The notes: generated by a model not told the origin, from the sequence alone. Shown: positions 1 through 11,799, numbered from the stretch's first letter. The stretch: 64,000 nucleotides of DNA from CAWKGC01 sp963849005 (GCA_963849005.1 CAWKGC010000007.1:62001-126000), one strand, 5' to 3'. Numbers and translations: made by a program.

Positions 1-691
1 TGCGGAAGGGGCAGGCACTTGCTGCGCAGACGCCCGTGCCGCCCGGGCATCGTCGGATTCGACGCGGCCTTCCATTCCTCGCAGCAGGACTTCGATCCCG
101 CAAAGGCCAAGGCGCTGCTCGACATGTTCGGCTACGTCGACCGCGACGGCGACGGCTGGCGCGAGCAGCCCGACGGCAAGCCGCTCGTCATCACCTACAA
201 GTACAATGCCGGCACGCAGGAAAGCCGGCAGCTCGCCGAGCTGTGGTCGAAGTCGATGGCAAACGTCGGCATCCGCGTCGACGCAACGGCCGTGTTGTTC
301 GCGGACCTGCTGAAGGACAAGAAGGTCGGCAAGTTCATGGTCGCGGGCTCGGCGTGGATCGCCGACTATCCCGACGCGCAGAACTTCCTGCAGCTCCTGT
401 ACGGGCCGAATACCGGGCAGTCCAACGAGGCGCAGTTCAAGCTGGCCGAGTACGACCGCCTCTATGAAAAGTCGCTCGCAGTGCCCGATGGCGAGGAGAG
501 GAACCGGCTTTACCGCGAGATGAACCGACTGCTGATCGCCTACGCGCCCTGGCGCCTGGGCGTGCACCGCATCTTCAACCATCTTGATGTACCCGTGGGT
601 GAAGGGCTACAAGAAGCACCCGATCCTCTACACCTCTTTCAAGTACCTTGACATCGACGTCGCCGCCCAGCAGGCGGCAATGAGGCAATGA
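1..691 (+). CDS. Peptide ABC transporter substrate-binding protein (C-terminal part, frameshifted)
   Basis: This is the C-terminal third of a family 5 extracellular solute-binding protein (Dpp/Opp type), the periplasmic receptor of the transporter encoded next. The 5' end lies outside the window. The piece reads KALLDMFGYVDRDGDG, then AELWSKSMANVGI and APWRLGVHRIFNH, typical of the family's second lobe. Two single-base insertions break the frame: one near base 45 (the frame carrying AAQTPVPPG must shift to reach IVGFDAAFH) and an extra T near 584. After correcting the second one the protein ends in YTSFKYLDIDVAAQQ and stops at 689-691 instead of 651. The permease gene follows after 28 bp, so it is the first visible gene of that operon. 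The ligand is unknown; peptides are inferred from the family and from the peptidase gene downstream. Confidence 0.85.
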
Positions 692-719
692 AGCGCCGTT
701 CCCCAAGGAGTCCCAGTCC

Positions 720-1659
720 GTGACCGCCTATTTCCTGCGCAGGCTGTGGCAGATGATCCCGACGCTCGCCGGCGTGATCCTGCTCATCTTCTTCCTCTTC
801 AACGCCGTCGGGGGCGACCCCGCGCAGGTGCTTGCCGGGAAGATCTCCAACCCCGAGCAGATCGCCAACATCAGGAAGCAGCTCGGCGTCGACGAGCCGT
901 ACTGGTACCAGCTCTGGGTGTTCGTGAAGCAGGTCTTCACCTTCGACTTCGGCCGCAGCTGGTCCACCAACGAGGAGGTCTCGCGCATCATCCTCACCCG
1001 CGTCGGCCCGACGCTCACGATCATGGTGCCGGTGCTGCATCATCGAGACCTCGCTCGCGGTGCTGTTCGCGATCATGGTCGCGTATGTGCGCGGATCGAT
1101 CACCGACCGCGCCATCATGATCATCTGCACGACCGCGATGTCGATCAGCTTCCTCGTCTACATCATCGTCGCGCAGTGGCTCTTCGGCTTCAAGCTGGGC
1201 TGGTTCCCGGTGCAGGGGTGGAGCGAGAGCTTCACGAAGAACCTCGTCACCTATGCGCCGCTGCCGATCATGCTCGCGATCTTCGTCGGGCTTGCCCCGC
1301 AGCTGCGGCTGTACCGCTCCTTCTTCCTGGACGAGATCAACCAGGACTACGTGCGCACCGCGCGCGCCAAGGGCCTGCCGGAAAAGACGGTGATGCTGAA
1401 GCACGTGCTGCGCAACGCCATGATCCCGATCCTCACCAACATCGGCATCTACCTGCCGGGGCTTTTCGTCGGCTCCTTCCTGCTGGAGGTGTTCTTCTCG
1501 ATTCCCGGGCTGGGACGCGAGGTGGTCAACGCGGTCAACCGCAGCGACTTCCCGGTGATCAAGGCGGTGACGGTCTACCTCGCCATGCTCACGATGATCA
1601 TCAACCTCGCGGTCGACATGCTCTACAAGGTCGTCGACCCGCGCGTTTCGTTCAAATGA
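720..1659 (+). CDS. ABC transporter permease, DppB/OppB type (frameshifted)
   Basis: Inner-membrane permease of a peptide-type ABC importer. The GTG start at 720 has AAGGAG at 705-710 upstream. The N-terminus (FLRRLWQMIPTLAGVILLIFFLF) is the usual first helix, and RTARAKGLPEKTVMLKHVLRNAM is the EAA loop that contacts the ATPase. The protein ends in the family pattern DMLYKVVDPRVSFK. One extra C near 1037 (after GTG CTG) splits it; corrected, the sequence runs TIMVPVLIIETSLAVLF and gives about 312 residues, a normal length. It lies between the binding protein and a DppC-type permease on the same strand, so a heterodimeric permease is expected. Confidence 0.9.
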
Positions 1660-1694
1660 CGGTGCGACATGAAAGAACGTGAAATGACCAGCAT

Positions 1695-1722
1695 CGTCAT
1701 CCCCGCAAGAGCGGGGATCCAG
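1695..1722. repeat. 28-bp palindromic repeat (dRS3-like), copy 1
   Basis: Short hairpin repeat between the two permease genes. It begins CGTCAT and ends ATCCAG, with 8-bp arms ATCCCCGC (1699-1706) and GCGGGGAT (1711-1718) around the tetraloop AAGA. A second copy with the same outline but different arms is at 26546-26573. It resembles the dispersed ATTCCC..GGGAAT type repeats common in Neisseria and other betaproteobacteria; that assignment is from memory, not from a search. Confidence 0.75.
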
Positions 1723-1738
1723 CCCCAAGGGAGCGCAC

Positions 1739-2794
1739 ATGAGCGCAGTCCTCACCAACGGCACCCCCCCTCCGGCCCGGCAGGAGTCCCCCGGGCTCTG
1801 GACGCTCGCCTGGCGGCGGCTCAGGAACGACCGCGTCGGCATGGTCGCGCTGGTCGTGGTCGTGATCTTCATCGGCCTGATGCTGGCGTCCTACGCCGGC
1901 CTCGTGGCGAAGGGCTGGAGCAAGGAAGCGGGCGTCTCCTACGCCAACCCGACCTTCATGGCGGGCGCGGAGAACCTCGAGGCGAAGCAGGTCACCAACA
2001 AGGAGACGAGCACCAAGGCGCCTCCCGTGGACCTCTCCGACATCGATCCGCTGGCGCCGCGCTACAAGGAGTGGGAAGAGCGCGCCGCCAAGATCTCGGT
2101 GACGGAGACCAAGCGCAGCGACACGCTGGTGTTCGGCGGGGACAAGTGGGGCCGCGACGTCCTTCAGAAGGTGATCAAGGGCTCGGAGGTGTCGATCTTC
2201 GTCGGCCTCACCGCGGCGCTCCTGGCAACCATCATCGGCACGTTCCTGGGTGCCATGGCCGGCTACTGGGGCGGCCGCGTCAACGACTTCCTCGAGTGGT
2301 TCTACAACATCTTCACGTCCATCCCCTACATCCTGCTGATCCTCGCCTTCGCCGCGGTGTTCAAGCGCGGGCTCGACACCATCATCTTCATCCTCGCGCT
2401 CACCGGCTGGACCGGCATCTACCGGCTGATCCGCGCGGAATACATCAAGCACGGCAACCGCGAATACGTGAAGGCCGCGCAGGCGATCGGCGCATCGAAC
2501 ATGTCGCGCATGTTCGTGCACATCCTTCCCAACGTGAGCCACGTCGTGCTGGTCCAGTTGTCGCAGCACGTGGTCGGGTTCATCAAGGCGGAGGTGATCC
2601 TGTCCTTCCTCGGCCTGGGGGTCCCCGTGGACATGGTGTCCTGGGGCACGATGCTCGCCGAGGCCCAGAACGAGCTCGTCATCGGCAAGTGGTGGCAGCT
2701 GTTTGCCGCCGGCGCCAGCATGGCGATCCTCGTGACCGCCTTTTCGCTCCTCACCGATTCGCTGCGCGATGCGCTCGATCCGAAGCTGAAGTGA
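1739..2794 (+). CDS. ABC transporter permease, DppC/OppC type
   Basis: Second inner-membrane permease of the peptide importer, 351 residues and intact. It has the DppC N-terminal helix (LRNDRVGMVALVVVVIFIGLML) followed by a long periplasmic insert at residues 50-125 containing the conserved FGGDKWGRDVL. The EAA loop reads AAQAIGASNMSRMFVHILPN. The closing segment LTDSLRDALDPKLK is typical of the family. The insert is longer than in many DppC proteins and resembles the YejE type, which fits the fused ATPase that follows. GGGAG lies before the ATG, and the next gene starts 4 bp after the stop. Confidence 0.93.
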   Translation: MSAVLTNGTPPPARQESPGLWTLAWRRLRNDRVGMVALVVVVIFIGLMLASYAGLVAKGWSKEAGVSYANPTFMAGAENLEAKQVTNKETSTKAPPVDLSDIDPLAPRYKEWEERAAKISVTETKRSDTLVFGGDKWGRDVLQKVIKGSEVSIFVGLTAALLATIIGTFLGAMAGYWGGRVNDFLEWFYNIFTSIPYILLILAFAAVFKRGLDTIIFILALTGWTGIYRLIRAEYIKHGNREYVKAAQAIGASNMSRMFVHILPNVSHVVLVQLSQHVVGFIKAEVILSFLGLGVPVDMVSWGTMLAEAQNELVIGKWWQLFAAGASMAILVTAFSLLTDSLRDALDPKLK

Positions 2795-2798
2795 CACC

Positions 2799-4509
2799 AT
2801 GACGACCAAGAACGAGCATGGCATCATCCTCGAGGTCGAGAACCTCGACATCAGCTTCCGCCTGGACAAGCACACCGTGTTCGACGCGGTGAAGGGCATC
2901 TCCTTCAAGGTGCCGACCAACAGCACGGTGGCGCTGGTGGGCGAGTCCGGCAGCGGCAAGTCGGTCTCCGCCATGTCGATCCTCGGCCTGCTGCCGGAGA
3001 ACGCGATCATCGCGCCGTCGAGCCGCATCCTCTACGGCGACAAGGACCTGCTGAAGACGCAAGACAGCGAATTGCGCCAGCTGCGCGGCCGCGACCTCTC
3101 GGTGATCTTCCAGGAGCCGATGACGTCGCTCAACCCCGTGTTCACGGTGGGCGAGCAGATCGGCGAGGTGCTGCGCCTGCACATGGGGCTCACCGGCAAG
3201 CAGGCGAGGGACCGCGTCGTGGCGCTCCTGAACGAAGTCGGCATCCCCAATCCGCAATTGCGCGTCAACTCCTACCCGCACGAGCTGTCGGGCGGCCAGC
3301 AGCAGCGCGTCATGATCGCGATGGCGATCGCCTGCGAGCCCAAGCTCCTGATCGCCGACGAGCCGACCACCGCGCTCGACGTCACCATCCAGAAGCAGAT
3401 CCTCGACCTGCTCGCGGGCCTGCAGGAAAAGCACCACATGTCGCTGCTCTTCATCACCCACGACCTCGGCGTGGTGGGCGAGATCGCCGACCACGTGGTG
3501 GTGATGCAAAGCGGCGAGATCCAGGAGCAGGGCGACGTGAAGTCGATCTTCGAATGGCCGCAGCATGCCTATACCAAGGCCTTGCTCGCCTGCCGCCCGC
3601 GCCTGGACCGCCGGCCGAAGCGGCTTCCCGTCATCGACGATTTCCTCAAGGGCGACGGCACCATCCAGGCCGACCGCAAGCGCGGCGTGGCGCGCGGGCG
3701 ACCCGATCATCCTCGAGGTGAAGGGGCTGAACAAGACTTTCTTCCTCGCCGAGGGGCTGTTCGGCAAGCGCGCCGTGCCCGCCGTGAAGGACGTCAATTT
3801 CAAGCTCGCCAAGGGCAAGACGCTGGGACTCGTGGGCGAGTCGGGCTCGGGCAAGACCACGGTGGGGCTCACCCTCATGCGCCTGCACGACGCCACCAGC
3901 GGCGAGGTGCTGTTCGAGGGCACGGACCTGCTCGCGCTTACCGACAAGCAGATGATGGACTATCGGCGGCGAATCCAGATCATCTTCCAGAACCCGTATG
4001 CCTCGCTCAACCCGCGCTTCACCATCGGCCAGATCCTGGTCGAGCCGATGAAGATCCACGCGATCGGCAAGGACGAGCGCGAGCGCGTCGACATGGCGTT
4101 CGCATTGCTGAAGAAGGTCGGCCTTGCGGAACAGTCCTTCTACAAGTACCCGCACGAGTTTTCCGGCGGGCAGCGGCAGCGCATCGCGATCGCGAGGTGC
4201 CTGACGATGAAGCCCGACGTGCTCATCTGCGACGAATCGGTCTCGGCGCTGGACGTCTCGGTGCAGGCGCAGGTGCTGAACCTGCTGCAGGACCTGCAGG
4301 ACGAGTTCGGACTTTCCTACATCTTCATCTCGCACGACCTCGCGGTGGTGAAGTACATCTCCGACCAGGTGATGGTGATGAACGAGGGCGCGATCGTCGA
4401 GATCGCGGACTCCGACGAGATCTACCTGCATCCGGCCGAGGAGTACACGAGGAAGCTCCTGTCCTCGATCCCGAAGGGCTTCGATCCCGCCCGCTCGCGC
4501 GCGGCGTGA
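2799..4509 (+). CDS. Fused double ATP-binding protein of peptide ABC transporter, YejF/GsiA type (frameshifted)
   Basis: Cytoplasmic ATPase that powers the importer, with both nucleotide-binding domains in one chain of about 569 residues. Domain 1 has Walker A GESGSGKS, signature LSGGQQQR and Walker B LLIADEP, followed by TTALDVT. Domain 2 has Walker A GESGSGKTT, the Q-loop region QIIFQNPYASLNPRF, signature FSGGQRQR and Walker B VLICDESVSALDVS. One extra G near 3697 separates the domains into two frames; correcting it joins VARGDPIILEVKGLNKTFF in one protein. Separate OppD and OppF proteins are the alternative, but there is no stop-start signal at the junction, so a fusion as in YejF or GsiA is more likely. 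Confidence 0.9.
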
Positions 4510-4522
4510 GGATTTGCACTGT

Positions 4523-4593
4523 GGGCGGGAGACCGTCACGTCCGTCCCCCGGGAGTCGGGTAACGGGGGCCTGGACGAGACGGTCTCCCGCCC
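4523..4593 (+). repeat. Variable-arm hairpin repeat, copy 1
   Basis: Arms GGGCGGGAGACCGTC (4523-4537) and GACGGTCTCCCGCCC (4579-4593) are perfect 15-bp complements enclosing a 41-nt loop (4538-4578). Loop positions 11-29 (4548-4566) read CCCGGGAGTCGGGTAACGG, identical in all whole copies. The loop begins ACG and ends CGA, and its flanks can form a weaker inner stem (TCC..CCCCC with GGGGG..GGA). I do not recognise the family. Confidence 0.8.
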
Positions 4594-4676
4594 CGGCACG
4601 ATCGGGGTGTGCTCAGAGCTTGCTGCACGTGGCGCCGCGAATTCAATGCATCCCGGCGCATGCCCCGCTGCCAAAG

Positions 4677-4747
4677 GGGCGTGGGGGTGCCTCGGCCGAG
4701 CGACCGTTACCCGACTCCCGGGCGCCGGACGTGGCACCCCCACGCCC
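4677..4747 (-). repeat. Variable-arm hairpin repeat, copy 2
   Basis: The same architecture as copy 1 on the opposite strand. Arms GGGCGTGGGGGTGCC (4677-4691) and its exact complement (4733-4747) enclose a 41-nt loop (4692-4732). The 19-nt core is at 4704-4722 on the minus strand. The arm sequence shares almost nothing with copy 1 although pairing is perfect, which suggests selection on structure, or formation by copying one arm into the other. Confidence 0.8.
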
Positions 4748-4831
4748 GATTACTGTTTTCCCCGGACCCATCCGGCGCCGTCGAATGCACAATCGCGTAC
4801 AAACTGATTTCCCGATCCAGGAAGCCTTAAG

Positions 4832-6796
4832 ATGAAACGACTTCTCCTGCTCTGCGCCGCGCTCGCCGCCACCGGCGCAACCGCCGCCAATCGCCCCTTG
4901 GTTCCCGTGCTGGATGCCGCGGCAGTCACGGCGAGTTGCGAGGCGGGACTTGCCAGGGCCCAGGCCGCGATGGCGGCGATGGAGGCGAAGAAGGGCGGCG
5001 CGGGCGTGTTCGACGAATGGAACCGCCTGCAGATCGACCTCGAGGACACGGGCAGCCCGATCTACCTGCTCGGCAGCGTCTCGCCGGACAAGGCGGTGCG
5101 GGACGCGGCCGAGCCCTGCCTGCAGAAGATCACCACCTTCGGCACCGATCTCTTCCAGAACGAGAAGCTCTACAAGCGCATCGCCGCCGCGCAGCCCGAG
5201 GGAGCGCACCAGGTGCGGCTGAAGAAGGACCTGGTCGAGGGCTTCGAGGACACCGGCGTCACGCTTCCCCCGCCCAAGCGCGCGCGCATGAAGGAGATCC
5301 TCGACCGGCTCGAGGTGCTGCGCCAGGATTTCGACAAGAACATCCGCGACGACCCGACCAGGGTCGTCATGGCGCCCGAGGAAATGGCGGGCATGCCCGA
5401 GGCCTACCTGAAGGCGCAGAAGAAGGACGAGAAGGGCAACTTCGTCCTCGGCCTGAGCTACCCGACCTACTTCCCGTTCATGCAGAACGCGAAGAGCGGC
5501 GAGGCGCGCAGGCGCTTCTACATTGCCAAGCAGCGTGAAGGCGGCAAGGACAACCTTGCGATACTGGATGAGGCGATGGCGCTGCGCTACGAGCTCGCCG
5601 GCCTGTACGGCCTGAAGAGCTATGCTGAATTCGTGCTGCGCCGCAAGATGGCCGGCACGCCCGCCGCGGTCGAGCGGTTCCTGGCCGAGGTGAGGGGCGC
5701 GGTCATCGACCTCGAGAAGAAGGAAATCGCCGAGCTCACCGAGCTGAAGGCCAGGGACCTGGGCAGGCCGCTCGCCGAAACGAGGCTCGAGCGCTGGGAT
5801 GTTTCCTATTACCAGGAGAAGATCCGGCAGGCGCGCTATGCGATCGACCAGGAGGGATTGCGCAAGTACTTCCCGACGGAGAAGGCGGTCGCATTCGCCC
5901 TCAGGGTCTCGGGCGACCTCTACGGCGTGCGTTTCGATCGCGTGGACGTCCCCACGTGGGACAAGGACGTGCAGTACTACGACGTGGTCGATGCGAAGAC
6001 CGGCAAGTTCCGCTCCGGCATCTACCTCGACATGTATCCGCGCGAGGGCAAATACAACCACGCCGCCGCCTTTCCGGTATTCGGCGTGTCGACCAAGGTC
6101 GGTCGCACGCCGGTCTCGGTGCTGGTCACCAACTTCAACCGCGAGGGACTCGACCACGATGAGCTGGAGACCCTGCTGCACGAGTTCGGCCATGTCCTGC
6201 ACGGCGCACTCTCGCGGGCGGAATACAACCCGCATGCCGGCACGAGCGTGAAGCGGGACTTCGTCGAGGCGCCTTCGCAGATGTTCGAGGAATGGGCGCG
6301 ACGCGAGCAGACGCTGGCGCTGATGAAGGCGGTATGCCCGGAATGCCCGCTGCTCACGCCCGACGAGATCAAGCGCCTCGACAGCGCGCGCAAGTTCGGC
6401 ATGGGCCTGCGCTATGCCGCGCAGTGGAGCCTCGCCGAGTTCGACATGCAGCTGGTGGGCGGCAAGCCGCGACCCTCGCTGGATGTTTGGAAGGAGATCG
6501 CGGGAAAGATGCCGCTGGGTTTCGTCGAGGGCACCATGTTCCCCGCGTCCTTCGGGCACCTCATGGGCGGCTATGCGGCGGGCTACTACGGCTACATGTG
6601 GTCGGAGGTGATGGCGCTCGACATGCTTTCGGCGTTTGGCGCGAACCTGATGGACCCGAAGGTGGGTGCCCGTTACAAGGAAGCCATCCTCGAACAGGGC
6701 GGGCAGGTCGAGCCGAAGGTCATGGTTAAGAACTTCCTCGGCCGCGAGCCGAACAGCAAGGCGTTCTTCGAGGAGATCACCGGCAAGCGGCAGTAG
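4832..6796 (+). CDS. Exported M3-family oligopeptidase (thimet oligopeptidase type)
   Basis: Zinc metallopeptidase that cuts short peptides. The 654 residues match the usual M3 length. A Sec signal peptide (MKRLLLLCAALAATGATAA) puts it in the periplasm, unlike cytoplasmic OpdA or Dcp. The catalytic motif HEFGH is at residues 450-454, within LETLLHEFGHVLHGALS, and the third zinc ligand is probably in DFVEAPSQMFEEWA about 30 residues later. FGHLMGGYAAGYYGYMWSEV is the conserved substrate-side segment. Its place just after a peptide importer suggests that it trims peptides before or during uptake; that link is inference from position only. Confidence 0.93.
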   Translation: MKRLLLLCAALAATGATAANRPLVPVLDAAAVTASCEAGLARAQAAMAAMEAKKGGAGVFDEWNRLQIDLEDTGSPIYLLGSVSPDKAVRDAAEPCLQKITTFGTDLFQNEKLYKRIAAAQPEGAHQVRLKKDLVEGFEDTGVTLPPPKRARMKEILDRLEVLRQDFDKNIRDDPTRVVMAPEEMAGMPEAYLKAQKKDEKGNFVLGLSYPTYFPFMQNAKSGEARRRFYIAKQREGGKDNLAILDEAMALRYELAGLYGLKSYAEFVLRRKMAGTPAAVERFLAEVRGAVIDLEKKEIAELTELKARDLGRPLAETRLERWDVSYYQEKIRQARYAIDQEGLRKYFPTEKAVAFALRVSGDLYGVRFDRVDVPTWDKDVQYYDVVDAKTGKFRSGIYLDMYPREGKYNHAAAFPVFGVSTKVGRTPVSVLVTNFNREGLDHDELETLLHEFGHVLHGALSRAEYNPHAGTSVKRDFVEAPSQMFEEWARREQTLALMKAVCPECPLLTPDEIKRLDSARKFGMGLRYAAQWSLAEFDMQLVGGKPRPSLDVWKEIAGKMPLGFVEGTMFPASFGHLMGGYAAGYYGYMWSEVMALDMLSAFGANLMDPKVGARYKEAILEQGGQVEPKVMVKNFLGREPNSKAFFEEITGKRQ

Positions 6797-6799
6797 GGG

Positions 6800-8001
<1,202 letters not shown>

Positions 8002-8005
<4 letters not shown>

Positions 8006-10099
8006 TTCGGTTTCTCCCATGTCCGGAAGCGCCCGCCGGTGGCGGCCAGTTCCTCGAGCAGCGGCGCGGGCGTCCAGAAGTCCGCGCCGAACCTGTCCCG
8101 GAATACGCGGATCGCCTCGAGCACCTTGCCCGTTCCGACCTCGTCGGCGTAGAACATCGGCCCGCCGCGGTACGCGGGAAAGCCGTAGCCATGCAGCCAG
8201 ACCATGTCGATGTCCACGGCGCGCAACGCCACGCCTTCGGCGAGGATGCGCGCGCCTTCATTGATCATCGCGTAGAGCAGGCGACCGAGGATCTCCTCGT
8301 CGGGAATCGCACGGCGCGCCATGCCGATCGACTTCGAGTGCCCGACGATCAGCTTCTCGATCACCGGGTCGGGAAGCGGCGCGCGGCTGCCGGCCTCGTA
8401 GCGGTACCAGCCGGCGCCGGTCTTCTGCCCGAAGCGGCCGAGCTCGCAGACCTTGTCGACGAGGTTGCAGTCGCGCACGCCCGGTTTCCTCAGGTGGGCG
8501 TTGGCCTTGCGAACGCGCCAGCCGATGTCCACGCCGGCCAGGTCGCTCACCGCGAAATGCCCCATCGGGAAGCCGAAGTCGGTGAGCACCTTGTCGACCT
8601 GCTGCGGCAACGCGCCTTCCTCCAGCAGGAAGAACGCCTCGCGCGTGCGCTGCGCCAGCATGCGGTTGCCGACGAAGCCGTCCTTGCCGCCCACCATGAC
8701 CGCGACCTTGCCGAGCGTCTTGCCCAGCTTCATCACGGTCGCCTGCACGTCGGGTGCGGTCTGCGCGGTGCGCACGTTCTCCAGCAGGCGCATGACGTTG
8801 GCCGGGCTGAAGAAATGCGTGCCGACCACGTCGGCGGGGCGCTTCGTGAAGGAAGCGATTTTCGCCACGTCGAGATAGGAAGTGTTGGTGGCGAGGATCG
8901 CGCCGAGGCTTCGCGGCCATGTCGATCTTCTCGAAGGTCGCCTGCTTCACGCCGATGTCCTCGAACACCGCCTCGATGATGATGTCGGCATCGCCGAGAG
9001 CGTCGTACGAGAGCGTCGGCGTGATGAGCGCCAGCCTCCGGTCCATCGCCTCCTGCGCCAGGCCGCCCCTTTTCACGGTCGCGGCATAGTTCCTGCGGAT
9101 CGTGGCGAGCCCGCGGTCGAGCGCTTCCTGGTTCGCTTCCACAAGCGTCACCGGCAGGCCCGCGTTGGCGAAGCACATGGCGATGCCGCCCCCCATGGTG
9201 CCGCCGCCGATCACCGCGGCGGTGCGGATCTCGCGTGCCAGCGTGCCTTCGGGCAGGTCGGGAATGCGCGCCACTTCGCGTTCGCCGAAGAAGGCGTGGC
9301 GCAGCGCCCGCGATTGCGGCGAGTTGCGCAGTTCGAGGAACATCTCGCGTTCGCGCTTCGCCGCCTCGTCGAACGGCAGGTGCAGTGCCAGTTGCAATGC
9401 TTCGGCCGCCTTCACCGGGGCGACGCGGCCGCGGGCCTTTTTCGCGATGTCGGCGAGCGCCTTCTCGAGCGTTCCCGCTTCGCCCGCGCGCACGGGCAGG
9501 TCGCGGGTCCGCCGCGGCGGCCGGCCTTCGGCCACGATGCGTCGCGCGAAGGCGATCGCGCCCTTGCGCAAGTCGCCTTCCACGATCTCGTCGATGGCGC
9601 CGAGCGCCAGCGCCTTCGTCGCGGGGACGGGCTTGCCGCCCGTGATCATTTCAAGCGCCGCCTCGACGCCGACCAGCCGCGGCAGCCGCTGCGTGCCGCC
9701 GGCGCCCGGCATGAGGCCGAGCGTGACTTCGGGCAGCCCCACCTTTGCGTCGGCAACCGCGACGCGCCAATGGCAGCCGAGCGCGATCTCGAACCCGCCG
9801 CCGAGCGCGGTGCCGTGGATCGCCGCTATCACCGGCCTGGGCGCGTTCTCGATGGCGTCGATCACTTCGGGCAGCGCGGGAGGAGAGGGCGGCAGGTCGA
9901 ACTCGCGCACGTCCGCGCCGGCGACGAAGGTCGTGCCATCGCAAGCGATGACGATGGCCGCCACCGAAGGATCGCCGAGGGCCGATTCAATCGCCGCAAG
10001 CAGTCCCGCGCGCACCGCCTGCCCGGCGGCATTCACCGGCGGGTTGTCGATGGCAATGACTGCGATGTTCTCGTGGCGGGTGACGGTGACGACCGGCAT
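8002..10099 (-). CDS. Bifunctional enoyl-CoA hydratase/3-hydroxyacyl-CoA dehydrogenase, FadJ-like (frameshifted)
   Basis: Performs the hydration and NAD-dependent oxidation steps of beta-oxidation before the coupled thiolase. The order is an N-terminal crotonase domain (oxyanion segments FVAGADVREF and HGTALGGGFEIALG, then PEVTLGLMPGAGGTQRLPRL), a Rossmann domain beginning VIGGGTMGGGIAM, and a C-terminal 3HCDH domain with THFFSPANVMRLLE and GFVGNRML. One extra base near 8907 interrupts AAKPGAILATNTSYLDVAKIA; restored, the protein has about 699 residues, normal for FadJ or FadN. The start at 10099 (MPVVTVTRHENIAVI) is set by the crotonase fold. It is transcribed divergently from the acyl-CoA synthetase gene. 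Confidence 0.9.
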
Positions 10100-10194
10100 G
10101 TCCTGTGTCCGCGGGCATGGAATTTCTTTTGAGGCATCATAACCCGGCGGTATGATGGCCCCGCCTTCATTGCGCGCCTTCGAGGGGAAATTGG

Positions 10195-11799
10195 ATGGGT
10201 ACGACACTGCAGGACGCCGACCGATGGCCGTTCTCGCCCGAGCTTGCCGCGCTGCCGGGGCGCATCGGCGACCTGCCGCGCCGCTGGGTGGCCGAAGCTC
10301 CCCACGCGCCGGCACTCTCCGACCAAGGCGTCACCTTGAGTTACGGGCAACTCGTCGAGGCTTTCACTTCGGTTGCGGAAGTGCTGCGCGAGAAGGGCGT
10401 GCGCGCCGGCGACCGCGTGATGGTCGTGAGCGAGAATTGCCTCGCCCAGGTCGTCCTGCTTCTCGCGGCCTCCGAACTGGATGCCTGGTTCGTGGTCGTG
10501 AACGCGCGGCTGTCGGCCCGCGAGATCGACGCAATCCGCGACAACTGCGGCGCCCGGCGAGTGCTTTACACGGTCGGCGCGTCAGCGGATGCGCGCGCGC
10601 ACGCGAAACGCCACGGCGCGACGGCCATCGACCTGGGCGTTGCGGGGCAGGTCGCCCTTGGCCCGCTGAATGCCGGCACGCAGGCCGAGCCGGTGCATGC
10701 GGCCGGCGAGGAGCAGGTCGCCGCGCTGGTCTATACGACGGGCACTACCGGCGACCCCAAGGGCGTGATGCTCACCCATCGCAACCTCCTGTTCGTCGCC
10801 ACGCACTCGGCGCGGTTGCGCAGGCTGGGGCCGGGCGACAGCGCCTACGGTGTGCTCCCCATCTCGCATGTGTTCGGCCTGACTTCGGTGCTGCTGGGCA
10901 CGCTTGGCGCCGGCGCCTGCCTGGTACTGGAGGCGCGCTACACGCCGGAGCGACTGGCCGATGCGCTCGCCAGCAAGGGGATCTCGATGCTGCAGGGCGT
11001 GCCGGCGATGTACGCGCGCCTGCTCGAATGGATCGATGCGGGCGGCAAGATGGCTGCCCCGCAACTTCGCTTCATGTATGCCGGCGGCTCGCCGCTGGAT
11101 GCGACGCTCAAGGCACGCACCGAGGCCTTGTTCGGCCTCACCCTGCACAACGGCTACGGCCTGACGGAGAGCGCGCCGACGGTATGCCATACGCGCGTCG
11201 AGGAACCGCGCGGCGATTGTTCCGTCGGCACGCCGCTGCCGGGCGTGGAGGTGCGGTTGCTTGCGCCGGGCGGTGGCGAGGTGAAGCCGGGAGAGCCCGG
11301 CGAACTCCATGTGCGCGGGCCGAACGTGATGAAGGGCTACTATCGCAACCCGGAGCTTACCCGCAGCGTGCTTTCCGAAGACGGATGGCTGGATACGGGC
11401 GATCTCGCGAGGCAGGACCCGGATGGCGCGCTTTTCATCGTGGGCAGGACGCGCGAGCTGATCATCCGTTCCGGTTTCAACGTCTACCCGGCCGAAGTCG
11501 AGGCAGTGCTCAACTCCCACCCGGGCGTGGTCCAGTCCGCGGTCGTCGGGCGGGAGGTGCCGGGCAACGAGGAGGTGGTCGCCTTTGTCGAGATCGCTCC
11601 CGGCGATCCGGTCACGCCGGCGGCCCTGATCGCTTTCGCGAGCGAGCGGCTGGCGGCGTACAAGCGGCCGTGCGAGATCGTGATCCTGCCTGCGCTGCCC
11701 GCGGCAGCGACCGGCAAGATCCTCAAGGCAGGCCTGAAGGAGATGGCGAAGCAGGGCCGCGGCGCCGTGCCGGCGCGCGGGACGATCAGCGAAGCTTGA
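10195..11799 (+). CDS. Acyl-CoA synthetase (AMP-forming)
   Basis: Class I adenylate-forming enzyme that activates a carboxylic acid with ATP and CoA, 534 residues. The phosphate loop is YTTGTTGDPKG, the adenine-binding segment NGYGLTESAP, the hinge region GWLDTGDLARQDPDG..VGRTRELI and the catalytic C-terminal lysine lies in AATGKILKAGLK. The substrate cannot be told; the divergent FadJ-thiolase pair suggests a fatty or aromatic acid fed into beta-oxidation. It ends 14 bp inside the oppositely oriented transglycosylase gene, so the two transcripts converge and overlap. Confidence 0.92.
   Translation: MGTTLQDADRWPFSPELAALPGRIGDLPRRWVAEAPHAPALSDQGVTLSYGQLVEAFTSVAEVLREKGVRAGDRVMVVSENCLAQVVLLLAASELDAWFVVVNARLSAREIDAIRDNCGARRVLYTVGASADARAHAKRHGATAIDLGVAGQVALGPLNAGTQAEPVHAAGEEQVAALVYTTGTTGDPKGVMLTHRNLLFVATHSARLRRLGPGDSAYGVLPISHVFGLTSVLLGTLGAGACLVLEARYTPERLADALASKGISMLQGVPAMYARLLEWIDAGGKMAAPQLRFMYAGGSPLDATLKARTEALFGLTLHNGYGLTESAPTVCHTRVEEPRGDCSVGTPLPGVEVRLLAPGGGEVKPGEPGELHVRGPNVMKGYYRNPELTRSVLSEDGWLDTGDLARQDPDGALFIVGRTRELIIRSGFNVYPAEVEAVLNSHPGVVQSAVVGREVPGNEEVVAFVEIAPGDPVTPAALIAFASERLAAYKRPCEIVILPALPAAATGKILKAGLKEMAKQGRGAVPARGTISEA

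Larger units (their letters stand above)
4510..4831. other. Intergenic region holding two copies of the variable-arm hairpin repeat
   Basis: 322 bp without a gene between the transporter operon and the oligopeptidase. It holds two copies of the structured repeat described separately (4523-4593 and 4677-4747), in opposite orientation and 83 bp apart. Between and after them I see no open frame with family resemblance. The last 80 bp before the ATG at 4832 must hold the peptidase promoter, but no clear boxes stand out. Confidence 0.8.

Noticed and set aside
1030..1045. Programmed frameshift in the permease gene
   Set aside because: No slippery heptamer or downstream pseudoknot is evident, and the same type of indel occurs in many unrelated genes.
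4510..4831. Small coding genes in the gap after the transporter operon
   Set aside because: Open frames of 70-100 codons exist on both strands, but all consist of the hairpin repeats and have no start signal or family resemblance.
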